Shown one piece after another: positions 5,048 to 13,219 of a DNA stretch of 13,648 nt. Position numbers and translations under genes: made by a program. The DNA comes from an uncultured Flavobacteriales bacterium (GTDB lineage Bacteria; Bacteroidota; Bacteroidia; Palsa-965). The stretch is from the NCBI GenBank assembly GCA_946478675.1, contig CAMLEF010000086.1, positions 1-13,648 of the forward strand, written 5' to 3'. The notes below the pieces were generated by a model, which had not been told where the DNA came from, made no database searches, and worked only from the letters and a program-made list of their open reading frames with translations. Each line of letters opens with the position of its first letter. The stretch's first letter is position 1.

Positions 5048-7449
5048 CACTTCTCCGGGTTCGATTCATGCATCAGCTGGTAAACCGCTTCGAAAATATC
5101 TTCCGTACCCGGTTTGCTGAAGTAATCGCCATCCGAACCGTAAGCCGGGCGATGCTCTTTCGATGCCACCGTTACCGGTGCGCTGTCGAGATGTGCGTAG
5201 CCGCCCTGCACTTCGAGGATCTGCTGGAGAATGAACGCCGATGCGCCGCCGGGAACGTCTTCGTCCACCACGACGAGGCGGTTCGTTTTCTTCACGGAGT
5301 TGACGATCGAATGATGACGGTCGAACGGCAGCAGCGTTTGCACGTCGATCACTTCGATCGAGATGTCAGCTTCCTGCAGTTGTTTCGCCGCTTCCAGGCA
5401 AAGGCGCAGCGTGGAGCCGTAGCTCACCAGCGTGACGTCGCTGCCTTCGCGGAGAACTTCGGGAACACCGAGCGGCGTCGTGAAGTCGCCCCAGTTCGAC
5501 GGCATTTTTTCTTTTAAGCGATAACCGTTCAGCGGCTCGATCACGATAGCAGGCTCGTCACTGCGCAGGAGCGTGTTGTAGAAACCTGCCGCCTGCGTCA
5601 TGTTGCGCGGAACGCAAACGTACATGCCGCGAAGCGAGTTGATGATCATGCCCATCGGCGAACCGGAGTGCCACACGCCTTCGAGACGGTGACCGCGCGT
5701 GCGGATGATGACCGGCGCTTTTTGTCCGCCCATCGTGCGCCACTGCAGCGTGGAAAGATCGTCGCTGAGGACCTGGATCGCGTAGAGGAGATAATCGAGG
5801 TATTGAATTTCCGCGATCGGGCGCAGCCCGCGCATCGCCATGCCGATCGCCTGTCCGGCAATGGTGGCTTCGCGGATGCCGGTGTCGAACACGCGGATCT
5901 CGCCGTATTTTTTCTGGAGCCCTTCGAGGCCCTGGTTCACGCCGCCGATGAATCCGGAATCTTCACCGAAGATGCAGACCTCCGGGTAACGCGACAGGAT
6001 CGAATCGAAGTTGTCGCGGAGAATTTCGCGGCCGTCGTATTGCTTGTCTTCGGAATAGAGCGGCGCAACAGCTTTCACCTCGAGCGCGGTTCCGCTGTGC
6101 AGCGTCGAGCTGTAGCGGTTGAAATTCGCGATCGTATTCAGCTGCACCCATTCGATGAGCGCACGGCGGGCCGGCGTTTCTTCGCTACGCACGTAACGCA
6201 GCGCCATGCGGGCAGCCGAAAGCATATCGCGGCGCACGGCATCCGTTGTCGCTGCAAGATCGTTGCGGACTTTCGTGATGAACGCGCCGTTTTCGCTTTC
6301 CTGCACCAGCTGGTCGAGCAGGCCGAGGATTTCTTTCAGCTCGGTTTTCATCGGGGAAAGGAACGCTTCCCACGCTGCGCGACGCTCGTTTTTCACTTTC
6401 TCTTTCGCATCCGATTCGATCTTGTCGAGCTCTTCAGCGGTAGCGAGCCCTGCTGAAGAAATCCATTCGCGGAACTTGCGGATGCAGTCGAAATCCTGTT
6501 CCCACTGCAGGCGCTCTTTCGTTTTGTAACGCTCGTGCGAACCGGAAGTGGAATGGCCCTGCGGCTGGTTCACTTCTTCGACGTGTACAAGAACGGGAAC
6601 GTGCTCTTCACGGCAGACTTTCGCCGCTTTCTCGTACGTATCCACGAGATGCGGGTAATCCCAGCCGCGCGTTTTGAAAATCTGGAAACCGGCATGGTCA
6701 GCGGTGCGCTGGAAACCGGAGAGCGCTTCGGAAATGCTTTCTTTCGTCGTCTGGTATTTCTTCGGAACGGAAATGCCGTAGCCGTCGTCCCACACCGAAA
6801 CGAGCATCGGGATCTGCATCACCGAAGCCGCGTTCATGGTTTCCCAGAACAATCCTTCCGAAGTGGACGCATCGCCGATCGTGCCGAACGCAATTTCGTT
6901 GCCGGAATGAGAAAATTTCTGGAAAGTCGCCGACTGCAGCTCTTTGTTCTGGCGGTAATGTTTCGACGCCAGCGCAAGGCCGAGGAGTCGCGGCATCTGC
7001 GAGCCGGTCGGAGAAATATCGGAAGAGGAATTTTTGATTTTCGTGAGGTCTTTCCACGAGCCGTCCGGGTTGAGGCTGCGCGTGGCGAAGTGACCGTTCA
7101 TCTGGCGCCCGGCGGAAGAAGGTTCCGCTTCCACATCAGTATGTGCGTACAGCTGGGCGAACCATTCACGAACGCTGAGGTTCTTCGTGGCGAACATGAA
7201 CGTCTGGTCGCGGTAATAGCCGGAGCGGAAATCACCTTCGCGGAACGCTTTCGCCATAGCGACCTGCGCCACTTCTTTTCCGTCGCCGAAGATGCCGAAT
7301 TTGGCTTTGCCGGTAAGTACTTCTTTTCGCCCGGTAAGACTCGCTTCACGGCTTTCGTTGACCAGCCGGTAATCTTCCAGTACAATGTTTTTGAATTCCT
7401 GCCACTTCTCTTTCGAGACGGCGGACTGCTTCTCCGCTACATTGCTCAT
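5032..7449 (-). CDS. Fused 2-oxoacid dehydrogenase E1 alpha/beta (thiamine diphosphate enzyme)
   Basis: An 805-residue protein in which E1 alpha (about 1-380) and E1 beta (about 425-805) are joined. It should decarboxylate a 2-oxoacid and pass the acyl group to a lipoyl E2 in the cytoplasm. The thiamine-diphosphate motif runs from GDASTSEG (192-199) to NAAS (206-209), followed by VWDDGYGISVP. GHSTSGSHERYK (298-309) is the E1 alpha loop near the active site. The beta half shows GEDSGFIGG (495-503), DTGIREATIAGQAIGMA (522-538), EIQYLDYL and a C-terminal transketolase-type domain with IDVQTLLPFD (701-710). Two-domain fusions of about 800 residues are common in Bacteroidota and often annotated as branched-chain 2-oxoacid dehydrogenase. 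The substrate cannot be settled here, and neither E2 nor E3 lies in the window. The start ATG is at 7447-7449. Confidence 0.92.
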   Translation of the reverse strand: MSNVAEKQSAVSKEKWQEFKNIVLEDYRLVNESREASLTGRKEVLTGKAKFGIFGDGKEVAQVAMAKAFREGDFRSGYYRDQTFMFATKNLSVREWFAQLYAHTDVEAEPSSAGRQMNGHFATRSLNPDGSWKDLTKIKNSSSDISPTGSQMPRLLGLALASKHYRQNKELQSATFQKFSHSGNEIAFGTIGDASTSEGLFWETMNAASVMQIPMLVSVWDDGYGISVPKKYQTTKESISEALSGFQRTADHAGFQIFKTRGWDYPHLVDTYEKAAKVCREEHVPVLVHVEEVNQPQGHSTSGSHERYKTKERLQWEQDFDCIRKFREWISSAGLATAEELDKIESDAKEKVKNERRAAWEAFLSPMKTELKEILGLLDQLVQESENGAFITKVRNDLAATTDAVRRDMLSAARMALRYVRSEETPARRALIEWVQLNTIANFNRYSSTLHSGTALEVKAVAPLYSEDKQYDGREILRDNFDSILSRYPEVCIFGEDSGFIGGVNQGLEGLQKKYGEIRVFDTGIREATIAGQAIGMAMRGLRPIAEIQYLDYLLYAIQVLSDDLSTLQWRTMGGQKAPVIIRTRGHRLEGVWHSGSPMGMIINSLRGMYVCVPRNMTQAAGFYNTLLRSDEPAIVIEPLNGYRLKEKMPSNWGDFTTPLGVPEVLREGSDVTLVSYGSTLRLCLEAAKQLQEADISIEVIDVQTLLPFDRHHSIVNSVKKTNRLVVVDEDVPGGASAFILQQILEVQGGYAHLDSAPVTVASKEHRPAYGSDGDYFSKPGTEDIFEAVYQLMHESNPEKWPGIY

Positions 7450-7524
7450 AACAGTCGGGTATGTGTAAAACCTTTGTGTGTGTTGGGTTTCCGCTAAGGT
7501 AGGCTTTTTTGAGGGAAAAAAAGA

Positions 7525-7593
7525 GCCGGAAAACCCGCCGGAACCTGCTGCTGAGCGGAGTCAGTTTGACGGGTGCGTAAGGTCATCCGGCGG
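7525..7593. repeat. GCCGGAA direct repeat and inverted partner in a divergent intergenic region
   Basis: GCCGGAA occurs at 7525-7531 and again at 7537-7543, 12 bases apart. The 8-mer CCGCCGGA (7535-7542) has an exact inverted copy, TCCGGCGG, at 7586-7593. They sit in the 185-base space (7450-7634) between the divergently transcribed dehydrogenase gene and the DUF6544/DUF6920-like gene. They could be operator half-sites, but this is only a pattern. No convincing promoter with both -33 and -7 boxes was found in the region. Confidence 0.35.
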
Positions 7594-7634
7594 TTCCTGC
7601 GCTTGCGTGATTTTTGTCCCGTAAAATTCATGCG

Positions 7635-8738
7635 ATGATGAAAGTGCTCTTCCTTGTGTTACTGCTCATCCACGCTGCAATTCATCTGTTGGGTTTCGTC
7701 AAATCCGTGCGGCCGGCGGCAGTGAAAATGCTGAAGCAACCGATCCCGAAAATCAGCGGGCTGCTGTGGCTGGCGACTGCCGCGTTGTTTTTGCTTTGTG
7801 CGATCTTGTTTTTGCTGCGGCTGGAGATGTGGTGGATCATTGCTGCCATGGCGCTGCTGCTTTCGCAGGTGCTGATCTTCCGCAGCCGGCGCGATGCAAA
7901 AGCCGGAACGCTGATCAACCTGCTGGTGCTGCTGGTGACGATCCCTGCTTTCGCCGCGTGGAATTTTACGCGCGAATATAAACAGGATGTCGCAGCAGGA
8001 ATTCAGCAAACGCCTTCGCAGGAAGAACTGCTGACGGAAGCCGATCTCGCCAAACTTCCCGAGCCCGTGAAAAAATACCTGCGCTACACCGGCGCGGTCG
8101 GTCAGCCGAAAGTGAAAAATTTCAAAGTGACATTCACCGGCCGCATCCGCAGCAAAGCAAAACCCGGCGATTGGATGCCGTTTACTTCCGAGCAATACAA
8201 TTTCGTGAATGCCTCGCAGCGTTTTTTCTTCATGAAAGCGACGATGAAACATTTACCGGTGAATGGCTATCACCGTTTCGAAAAAGGAAATGCGTTCATG
8301 GACATCCGCCTGCTTTCGCTGTTTCGCGTGCAGTATGAAACGGGAAAAGAAATGGGCGTCGCCGAAACCGTCACGTTCTTCAACGACATGTGCTGCATGG
8401 CGCCGGCCACGCTCATCGATCCGCGCATCCGCTGGGAAACGACGGACGACAGCTCCATCGTGAAAGCGATTTTTACCAATGGAAATATTTCCATTTCCGC
8501 AATGTTGTATTTCGACAGCGAAGGACGGCTCGTGAATTTTATTTCCGATGATCGTTACGCCGAGATGGAAAACGGAACGATGCAGCGACTGCGCTGGTCT
8601 ACACCATTGACGCATTATCAAACGTTCGGCAATCATCGTCTCGCCGGTTCTGCAGATGCGGTGTATACTTATCCCGAAGGCGAATTCAGCTACGGCACAT
8701 TCCGCGTAGCAGCGATCGATTACAACTGTGTTAAGTGA
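7635..8738 (+). CDS. Four-helix membrane protein with DUF6544/DUF6920-like domain
   Basis: A 367-residue protein with hydrophobic helices at about residues 2-19, 41-60, 64-84 and 90-107, then a soluble domain of about 250 residues. The soluble part begins LPEPVKKYLRYTGAVGQPKVKNFKVTFTGRIR and continues with WMPFTSEQYNF, FNDMCCMAPATLIDPRIRWE and a C-terminal SYGTFRVAAIDYN. From memory this is the pattern of a widespread uncharacterised family (DUF6544 or DUF6920). It may bind a hydrophobic ligand or act at the membrane; no catalytic residues are recognised. I start at the ATG at 7635 (MMKVLFLVLLL); a TTG at 7614 and the ATG at 7638 are alternatives. The lipoprotein gene follows 58 bases downstream on the same strand with no terminator between them, so the two may be co-transcribed. 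Confidence 0.75.
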   Translation: MMKVLFLVLLLIHAAIHLLGFVKSVRPAAVKMLKQPIPKISGLLWLATAALFLLCAILFLLRLEMWWIIAAMALLLSQVLIFRSRRDAKAGTLINLLVLLVTIPAFAAWNFTREYKQDVAAGIQQTPSQEELLTEADLAKLPEPVKKYLRYTGAVGQPKVKNFKVTFTGRIRSKAKPGDWMPFTSEQYNFVNASQRFFFMKATMKHLPVNGYHRFEKGNAFMDIRLLSLFRVQYETGKEMGVAETVTFFNDMCCMAPATLIDPRIRWETTDDSSIVKAIFTNGNISISAMLYFDSEGRLVNFISDDRYAEMENGTMQRLRWSTPLTHYQTFGNHRLAGSADAVYTYPEGEFSYGTFRVAAIDYNCVK

Positions 8739-8796
8739 ATTTACATTGGGGAATGCGATGTGGCGGAGATGCGCTATTTTCGGGAAAAATTTATCC

Positions 8797-9459
8797 ATGA
8801 AGAACTATTTTGCGCTTTCACTCGCAGCATTCGCAGTTGTGTTTTCCTCCTGCGGCCCCAATGAAAAAACCGCTGAGACCGGTAACGAAAAAAAAGACAG
8901 CGCCGCAGTTTTTTATCTCGAAGACCTGCTGAACGTGCAGAGCGAAGCCGAGCTCAAAACGAAATTTCCGCAGAGCAAAGTGAGCTACGACACCATCTGG
9001 GGATCGGAAGGCATGTTCACGATGGGCTCGTATCTCGATAAAGGAACGCCCGATGAAGTACAGATCATGTGGGCCGATTCTGCCGGCCGTTCCGATGCCA
9101 GCTCCGTTGCGATCAATGCGTTGTACGAAGAGAATCCTTCGAAAATGTACAGCAACAAATGGCGTTCGAAGAGCGGTGTGAAGCTCGGCATGACTTCCTC
9201 GGAACTTGAAAAGCTGAACGGAAAGCCGTTTCTCTTTTCCGGTTTCGGATGGGATTATGGCGGCAGCGTCATCGACTGGCAGCACGGTGATCTCGATGAA
9301 AAATTCCTGGGCGTTACGCTCACCGAAGGCGACGGCAATCTCCTCAACGAAGCGGAAATGGATTCTGTGCTCGGCGACCGCGAATTAAAAAGTGATCGCG
9401 CGGAAGTCCGCAAGCTCGAGCCGAAGGTGGCGATGATCTCCGTCTTCCAGGGCGATTGA
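8797..9459 (+). CDS. Hypothetical lipoprotein
   Basis: The 220-residue product has a lipoprotein signal: MKNYFALSLAAF, a hydrophobic stretch, and the lipobox VFSSC with the lipidated Cys at residue 19. The residues after the Cys (GPNEKTAETGNEKK) form a flexible polar linker. The mature domain includes EDLLNVQSEAELKTKF, a KSGVKLGMTSSELEKLNGKP segment and SGFGWDYGGSVIDW. The GMTSSELEKLNG part recalls the helix-turn of SmpA/BamE-like folds, but I would not assign it on that basis. It is probably anchored to the inner or outer membrane facing the periplasm. An ATG-containing frame extends further upstream into the preceding gene, but the signal peptide fixes the start at 8797. A strong terminator lies 50 bases after the stop. 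Function unknown. Confidence 0.78.
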   Translation: MKNYFALSLAAFAVVFSSCGPNEKTAETGNEKKDSAAVFYLEDLLNVQSEAELKTKFPQSKVSYDTIWGSEGMFTMGSYLDKGTPDEVQIMWADSAGRSDASSVAINALYEENPSKMYSNKWRSKSGVKLGMTSSELEKLNGKPFLFSGFGWDYGGSVIDWQHGDLDEKFLGVTLTEGDGNLLNEAEMDSVLGDRELKSDRAEVRKLEPKVAMISVFQGD

Positions 9460-9508
9460 AGAAAATCAACAGACGGCTTGCAGCGTTAAGCCGATCTTCT
9501 GCACTATG

Positions 9509-9540
9509 AAAATGCCGGGTGTTCGCATCCGGCATTTTTT
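9509..9540 (+). terminator. Rho-independent terminator with TTCG loop
   Basis: A 13-bp stem, with one G-U pair, is formed by 9509-9521 and 9526-9538, closed by a TTCG tetraloop at 9522-9525. The 3' arm runs directly into T residues up to 9540, and T-rich sequence continues. It ends transcription of the DUF6544/DUF6920-like gene and lipoprotein gene. The A-run on its left side would make it work in the other direction as well. Confidence 0.92.
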
Positions 9541-9655
9541 CTTTCTTCCGGTCGGGGAAAAGTTTCTACACGAAATGGAAAACTCACAATTTAATCCTAA
9601 CAACTCCATCGGGTTTTAACACAAAGTGGAGCGATTGTTGTCTTCTTCTCATTCC

Positions 9656-10285
9656 ATGGATAAAGAGTTTTCGGAGATGAAGGATTGGGAGAAATCGCAT
9701 TTCCAGATATTTTGGGGAGAGATAGCGCCGGAAGAGCATTTACTGCAAGTGTACGAGAATGAAAAAGTTTTTCTTGATACGCTGGAGGGGTTTGCCGGCG
9801 ATGGAATTCTGAAAGGCGAGCGGGTGATCGTGATTGCTTCCGCCCTTCACCTTTCGCAATTGAATGCACGTTTGCGTTACCAGAATTTTCGCGTGGATGA
9901 GCTGATCGGTAACGGAGGTTACGTGACGCTGAATGCGGAAGACTGCATGAGCAAGTTCATGGTCATGGATCATCCCAACGAAAAAAGATTCAATGATACC
10001 GTAGAGCCGCTGTTGTTCCCGCAAGGTGAAACGCGAAAAGTACGCGCCTTCGGAGAAATGGTTTCGCTGCTGCTGGCGAAGGGACAAAAAGAAGCGGTGA
10101 TCGAAGTGGAGCAGCTTTGGCATAAGATGCAGGCCAAGCACCGTTTCTGCCTGTTCTGCGCGTATCCGAAAAAAGGTTTTGAAAAAGAATCACCCGCGAT
10201 GTACGAACAAGTGTGCCGCTGCCATACGCGGCTCATCGACGGCGCCGCGCATTCCTCCACCGAGATTTTTCACAAGACCGCTTAG
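9656..10285 (+). CDS. Stand-alone MEDS-domain protein
   Basis: A 209-residue protein consisting almost entirely of a MEDS (methanogen/methylotroph DcmR sensory) domain. Seen here: HFQIFW (15-20), a helix with EKVFLDTLEGFAGDGILKGE (36-55), VIVIAS (57-62), an acidic YVTLNAEDCMSKFMV segment, VRAFGEMVSLLLAKGQ (129-144), VEQLWHKMQ and FCLFCAYP (164-171). The domain is related to RecA/KaiC-like folds and is thought to sense small molecules. Many relatives are fused to a DNA-binding or histidine-kinase part; this one has neither, so it would have to signal through a partner. Cysteines 165, 168, 187 and 189 with His190 could form a metal or redox site. I prefer the ATG at 9656; a GTG at 9626 and an ATG at 9677 are possible. 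It converges with the protease gene, with three bases between the stop codons. Confidence 0.82.
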   Translation: MDKEFSEMKDWEKSHFQIFWGEIAPEEHLLQVYENEKVFLDTLEGFAGDGILKGERVIVIASALHLSQLNARLRYQNFRVDELIGNGGYVTLNAEDCMSKFMVMDHPNEKRFNDTVEPLLFPQGETRKVRAFGEMVSLLLAKGQKEAVIEVEQLWHKMQAKHRFCLFCAYPKKGFEKESPAMYEQVCRCHTRLIDGAAHSSTEIFHKTA

Positions 10286-10288
10286 CCG

Positions 10289-12436
10289 TTATTCGAGTAT
10301 CACTTTTCCGCGGCGAACGCCGGCTCCTTCGGTGAGCACCAGCAGGTAGCATCCGCCCGCAAAGCTTTTATCGCTTATCGTCGTCTGTGTTGTTCCTGCG
10401 GAAAGCTCCTGCGAGAACACCAGTTGTCCCTGCGCATTGTACATGGCGAGCGAGCCCGTCGAACGCAGCGCGGCAAACGAAACCGTCAGCGCTTCTCCAT
10501 TCGTCGCAGGATTCGGAAATACGGCGAGACTGTTCTCTTCCTGCGTTTGTGTCGTATTCGTCGAGAGCGGCCCGCAATTCACGATCATGCTGTACGCATC
10601 CACTTTCCCGAAGCCCCAGGTGTAATCCGGCAAATTGCTTCCCGTGAATGCGTCCTGCTTCGCGCAATACATCACCGCGTTGCGCGCGCCCTGCCAGTCG
10701 CCGTTCGGATAGGCCTGCAGCCAGAGCGCCACGCTTCCCGCCACCACGGGAGACGAAGCCGAACTGCCGCCGCCCACCACGTGATAACCGCCCGTGCCTA
10801 CTGCTTCCGGCGCGCCAGCAATAATGCCCGGCAACATCGCGAGCACGCCGCAGGAAATATCATTTGCACCCGGCGCAGCAATGTCCGGCTTCTGTCGTCC
10901 GTCGCGCGTGGGGCCGACGCTCGAGTTGTACATGATCGCGCCGGCAGTGACCGTCGTGTCCACCGTCCACGTGTTGTTGTAATTCAGCCAGGTGCTGCGG
11001 TTCACGTAATTCGCCACGGTGATCGTGCGGTTGGAACACTGGAAGCTGCTGCACATCGTGTACGTCGTGTCGGGCTGCTTGTAATAAACGATTTTCGGAT
11101 ACGCGCTGCTCGCCGGCAACGCTCCCCAATTGAAATCGAAGCTCCAGAGATGGAACAACCCTGCGCCGGTGAGCTGCAGGCTGTAATCGTATCCCGCTGC
11201 GGAATCCGGCGTGATGTACATCTCCATGCTGTAAGCGCCCGCCTGTATGGAAGCGTAACGCGCGATGATCGCCATGCGTTGCCCGAGTGCATTGCGCAGC
11301 GTGTCGTAGCTGAACGCGCTCAGGTTCGATTGAACGTTCGTGAACGGCGTGCGGCCTTTGTCGGTCCACGAACCGTCCTGCGTACAACCGATCGCGAATT
11401 TCGCCGCGTTGAAATTGTTTGTGTCGGCCCACATTTGCAAGTAGATTGCCGGGCCGCCGCTGGTGAACCAGGTGATGTTCGTGTCGGCAGAAAGCGGGTA
11501 GGAGAGGTGGATCGGCTCGTTGCCTGCATTGCCGACTGCGCACACGAACGAACGGCGCGGGATGTCGAGCAGGCTGTCGATCATCAGCGCCTGCAGGTCC
11601 ATGCCGTCGTGCGAGCCGTAATAATCACCGACACTCGCATTGATGACGCAGGGACGATTGAGCGCCTGCGCTTGTGCGTAGATGAACGCGGCTGCATCGG
11701 CAACTGCGACCGGGCTGTTCACGCCGTAAAAATCGAGCGCCACCATGATGATGTCGGAATGCGGTGCGCCGCCGGAATAATCGCGTGCCGTCGTCGAGCG
11801 ACCGTTGCCGGCAGCAATGCCCGTGACGTGCGTGCCGTGACCGTAGTATTGCAAATCGTTGTGCGTGCATTGCCCGGCGTTGATCTGCGCGCTGTCCCAG
11901 AGTGTGCCGTACAGCCACGGCGAAGGGCCGGTGCCGCTGGTGTCGCGCTGGTCCCAGAGATAGAGAATGCGCGTGTGGCCGAGCGAATCTTTAAAATCAG
12001 GGTGACTGAAATCGATGCCGGAATCGATCATGCCCATGATGACGTTGTCGCCTTTGTAAGCTTGCGAAAGCGGGGCAAGGCCGTTGTGCACGTCGTTGAT
12101 GCGCGTCTGCACTTTCATCGTGTCGTTCAGCGGCTGCAAATGAACGGGCGCGTTGCCGATGCGGATCACGCCATTCTCCTGCGAAAAAGCGACGAGCTCG
12201 CCCGCGGGAAGCTGCACCGAGCAGATCGTGCCGCTGTTGTAGCGGAGAAAACCATGATGCGCTTTGGCGGCCGCGGCGATCTCGACAGGATTGCCTTCGA
12301 CGAGGATGCCGATCGGTTGCGCGGGCGGCAGGTTTTTCGCTTTGGCGTACAGCGACAGCGGGATGTTCCAGCGTTCCTGTGAAAAGGCGTGGACGGAGAC
12401 GAACAGCAGCAGGAAGAGCGGTAAAAATTTTTTCAT
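10289..12436 (-). CDS. Subtilisin-family (S8) serine protease with T9SS sorting domain
   Basis: The 715-residue product has a signal peptide (MKKFLPLFLLLFVSVHAFSQ), a propeptide-like region (about 21-120), and an S8 catalytic domain with Asp138 in GMIDSGID, His200 in YGHGTHVTG, oxyanion Asn303 in AVGNAGNE and nucleophile Ser559 in GGGSSASSP. About 200 residues between the Asn303 region and the SVGPTRDGRQKPDIAAPG segment (about 506-523) form a beta-rich insertion typical of larger subtilases. A type A T9SS sorting domain takes the last 77 residues (FPNPATNGEALTVSF to GKVILE). It should be exported by Sec and T9SS and act outside the cell or on its surface; the substrate is unknown. All catalytic residues are present. 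The ATG at 12434-12436 is chosen for the signal peptide; an upstream in-frame ATG adds 15 unlikely residues. Confidence 0.93.
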   Translation of the reverse strand: MKKFLPLFLLLFVSVHAFSQERWNIPLSLYAKAKNLPPAQPIGILVEGNPVEIAAAAKAHHGFLRYNSGTICSVQLPAGELVAFSQENGVIRIGNAPVHLQPLNDTMKVQTRINDVHNGLAPLSQAYKGDNVIMGMIDSGIDFSHPDFKDSLGHTRILYLWDQRDTSGTGPSPWLYGTLWDSAQINAGQCTHNDLQYYGHGTHVTGIAAGNGRSTTARDYSGGAPHSDIIMVALDFYGVNSPVAVADAAAFIYAQAQALNRPCVINASVGDYYGSHDGMDLQALMIDSLLDIPRRSFVCAVGNAGNEPIHLSYPLSADTNITWFTSGGPAIYLQMWADTNNFNAAKFAIGCTQDGSWTDKGRTPFTNVQSNLSAFSYDTLRNALGQRMAIIARYASIQAGAYSMEMYITPDSAAGYDYSLQLTGAGLFHLWSFDFNWGALPASSAYPKIVYYKQPDTTYTMCSSFQCSNRTITVANYVNRSTWLNYNNTWTVDTTVTAGAIMYNSSVGPTRDGRQKPDIAAPGANDISCGVLAMLPGIIAGAPEAVGTGGYHVVGGGSSASSPVVAGSVALWLQAYPNGDWQGARNAVMYCAKQDAFTGSNLPDYTWGFGKVDAYSMIVNCGPLSTNTTQTQEENSLAVFPNPATNGEALTVSFAALRSTGSLAMYNAQGQLVFSQELSAGTTQTTISDKSFAGGCYLLVLTEGAGVRRGKVILE

Positions 12437-12522
12437 GTGCAGCGGGATAGGCGGGGTGTTTGCGTTCCTTAAAGTTAGCAAAAACAGCGATGCGCATTAT
12501 GCCGCGACACGAACGCTTTTAC

Positions 12523-12530
12523 GATCTTTA
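12523..12530 (+). promoter_or_regulatory. Possible -7 box of the small secreted protein gene
   Basis: GATCTTTA lies six bases upstream of the ATG at 12537 and differs from TAnnTTTG at the first and last bases. It resembles the TATCTTTA boxes that abut two other start codons in this window. No TTTG at a suitable -33 distance is seen. Weak call, given mainly for its position. Confidence 0.2.
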
Positions 12531-12536
12531 CGGCCT

Positions 12537-13175
12537 ATGTTACGGAAGAAATTTTTGTTGTTCCTGCTGCTGCAGCTGTTCGTTTTCACTGTGAAAGCGC
12601 AGGACTCGCTGGCGTACGGCAACGGCTTTCGTTTCCGCGATGGCTTGTATTTCACCTTTCAGCAATTCCGTTCCAATCATCCGCTGCCGAAGTCGAAGAT
12701 CGTTACCAACTACGATACGACGGCGCTCGATTTTTTCCGCAAGCTCGTCACGGCGAAAAGCATCACGTACATCGACAGCGCCGGCAAGCAGCAGGAGATC
12801 AATCCCGCGCGCCTCTGGGGATTCTGCGAGAACAACGCGGTCTACATCCGGTACAACGCCGACTTCAACCGCGTCGTGATCGTCGGCAGCATTTGCCATT
12901 TCACTTCCCTCTACACGACGTACATGTCGACCGGCCCCACCAATGCGGCAGGCACGATGTACGGCACGCCGGTCGAGAACATGCAGCAATACATGATCGA
13001 CACACAAACCGGCGCAGTGCTCGACTACAACGTAGCGAACCTGGTGCTCCTGCTGCAGCGCGACAAAGAGCTGTATGCGGAATACATGGCGTTACGCAAA
13101 AGCAAACGGAAGAAATTGATGTTTTTGTATTTGCGGAAGTACAATGAACGGAATCCGTTGTATTTCCGGTTATGA
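12537..13175 (+). CDS. Secreted protein of unknown function
   Basis: A 212-residue protein with a clear signal peptide (MLRKKFLLFLLLQLFVFTVKA, cleavage probably before QDSLAYG). The mature part has no membrane helix and no sorting domain, so it is probably periplasmic. Recognisable stretches are GFRFRDGLYFTFQQFRSNHP, SITYIDSAGKQQEINPARLWGFCENNAVYIRYN, RVVIVGSICHFTSL, MQQYMIDTQTGAVLDYN, and a basic C-terminus (RKSKRKKLMFLYLRKYNERNP). From memory, proteins like this occur in other Bacteroidota as conserved hypotheticals; no function is proposed. It is divergent from the T9SS protease gene, with 100 bases between the two start codons. The ATG at 12537 is fixed by the signal peptide. Confidence 0.8.
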   Translation: MLRKKFLLFLLLQLFVFTVKAQDSLAYGNGFRFRDGLYFTFQQFRSNHPLPKSKIVTNYDTTALDFFRKLVTAKSITYIDSAGKQQEINPARLWGFCENNAVYIRYNADFNRVVIVGSICHFTSLYTTYMSTGPTNAAGTMYGTPVENMQQYMIDTQTGAVLDYNVANLVLLLQRDKELYAEYMALRKSKRKKLMFLYLRKYNERNPLYFRL

Positions 13176-13180
13176 TATTT

Positions 13181-13202
13181 AATGAAATGTTTTAATTTCA
13201 TT
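13181..13202 (+). other. AT-rich hairpin downstream of the secreted protein gene
   Basis: AATGAAAT (13181-13188) and ATTTCATT (13195-13202) form a perfect 8-bp stem with a 6-base loop, five bases after the stop codon. The stem is AT-rich and no T-run follows, so at best it is a weak terminator or an mRNA 3'-end structure. Confidence 0.4.
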
Positions 13203-13219
13203 GGGTAAATTCAATTCCG

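Noticed and set aside
5668..7497. Long plus-strand frames opposite the E1 dehydrogenase gene (5668-6456 and 6535-7497)
   Set aside because: Their translations are Arg-, Phe- and His-rich with no recognisable motif, and the opposite strand codes for a clearly conserved enzyme.
10424..12382. A 652-codon open frame on the plus strand opposite the protease gene
   Set aside because: It is antisense to a protein with an intact catalytic triad, signal peptide and sorting domain. The translation is dominated by Arg, His, Val and Ala with no domain, as expected for a shadow frame in GC-rich DNA.
12264..12536. An N-terminal extension of the small secreted protein from an upstream start
   Set aside because: The extension is antisense to the protease gene's signal peptide and propeptide, and the start at 12537 gives a textbook signal peptide.
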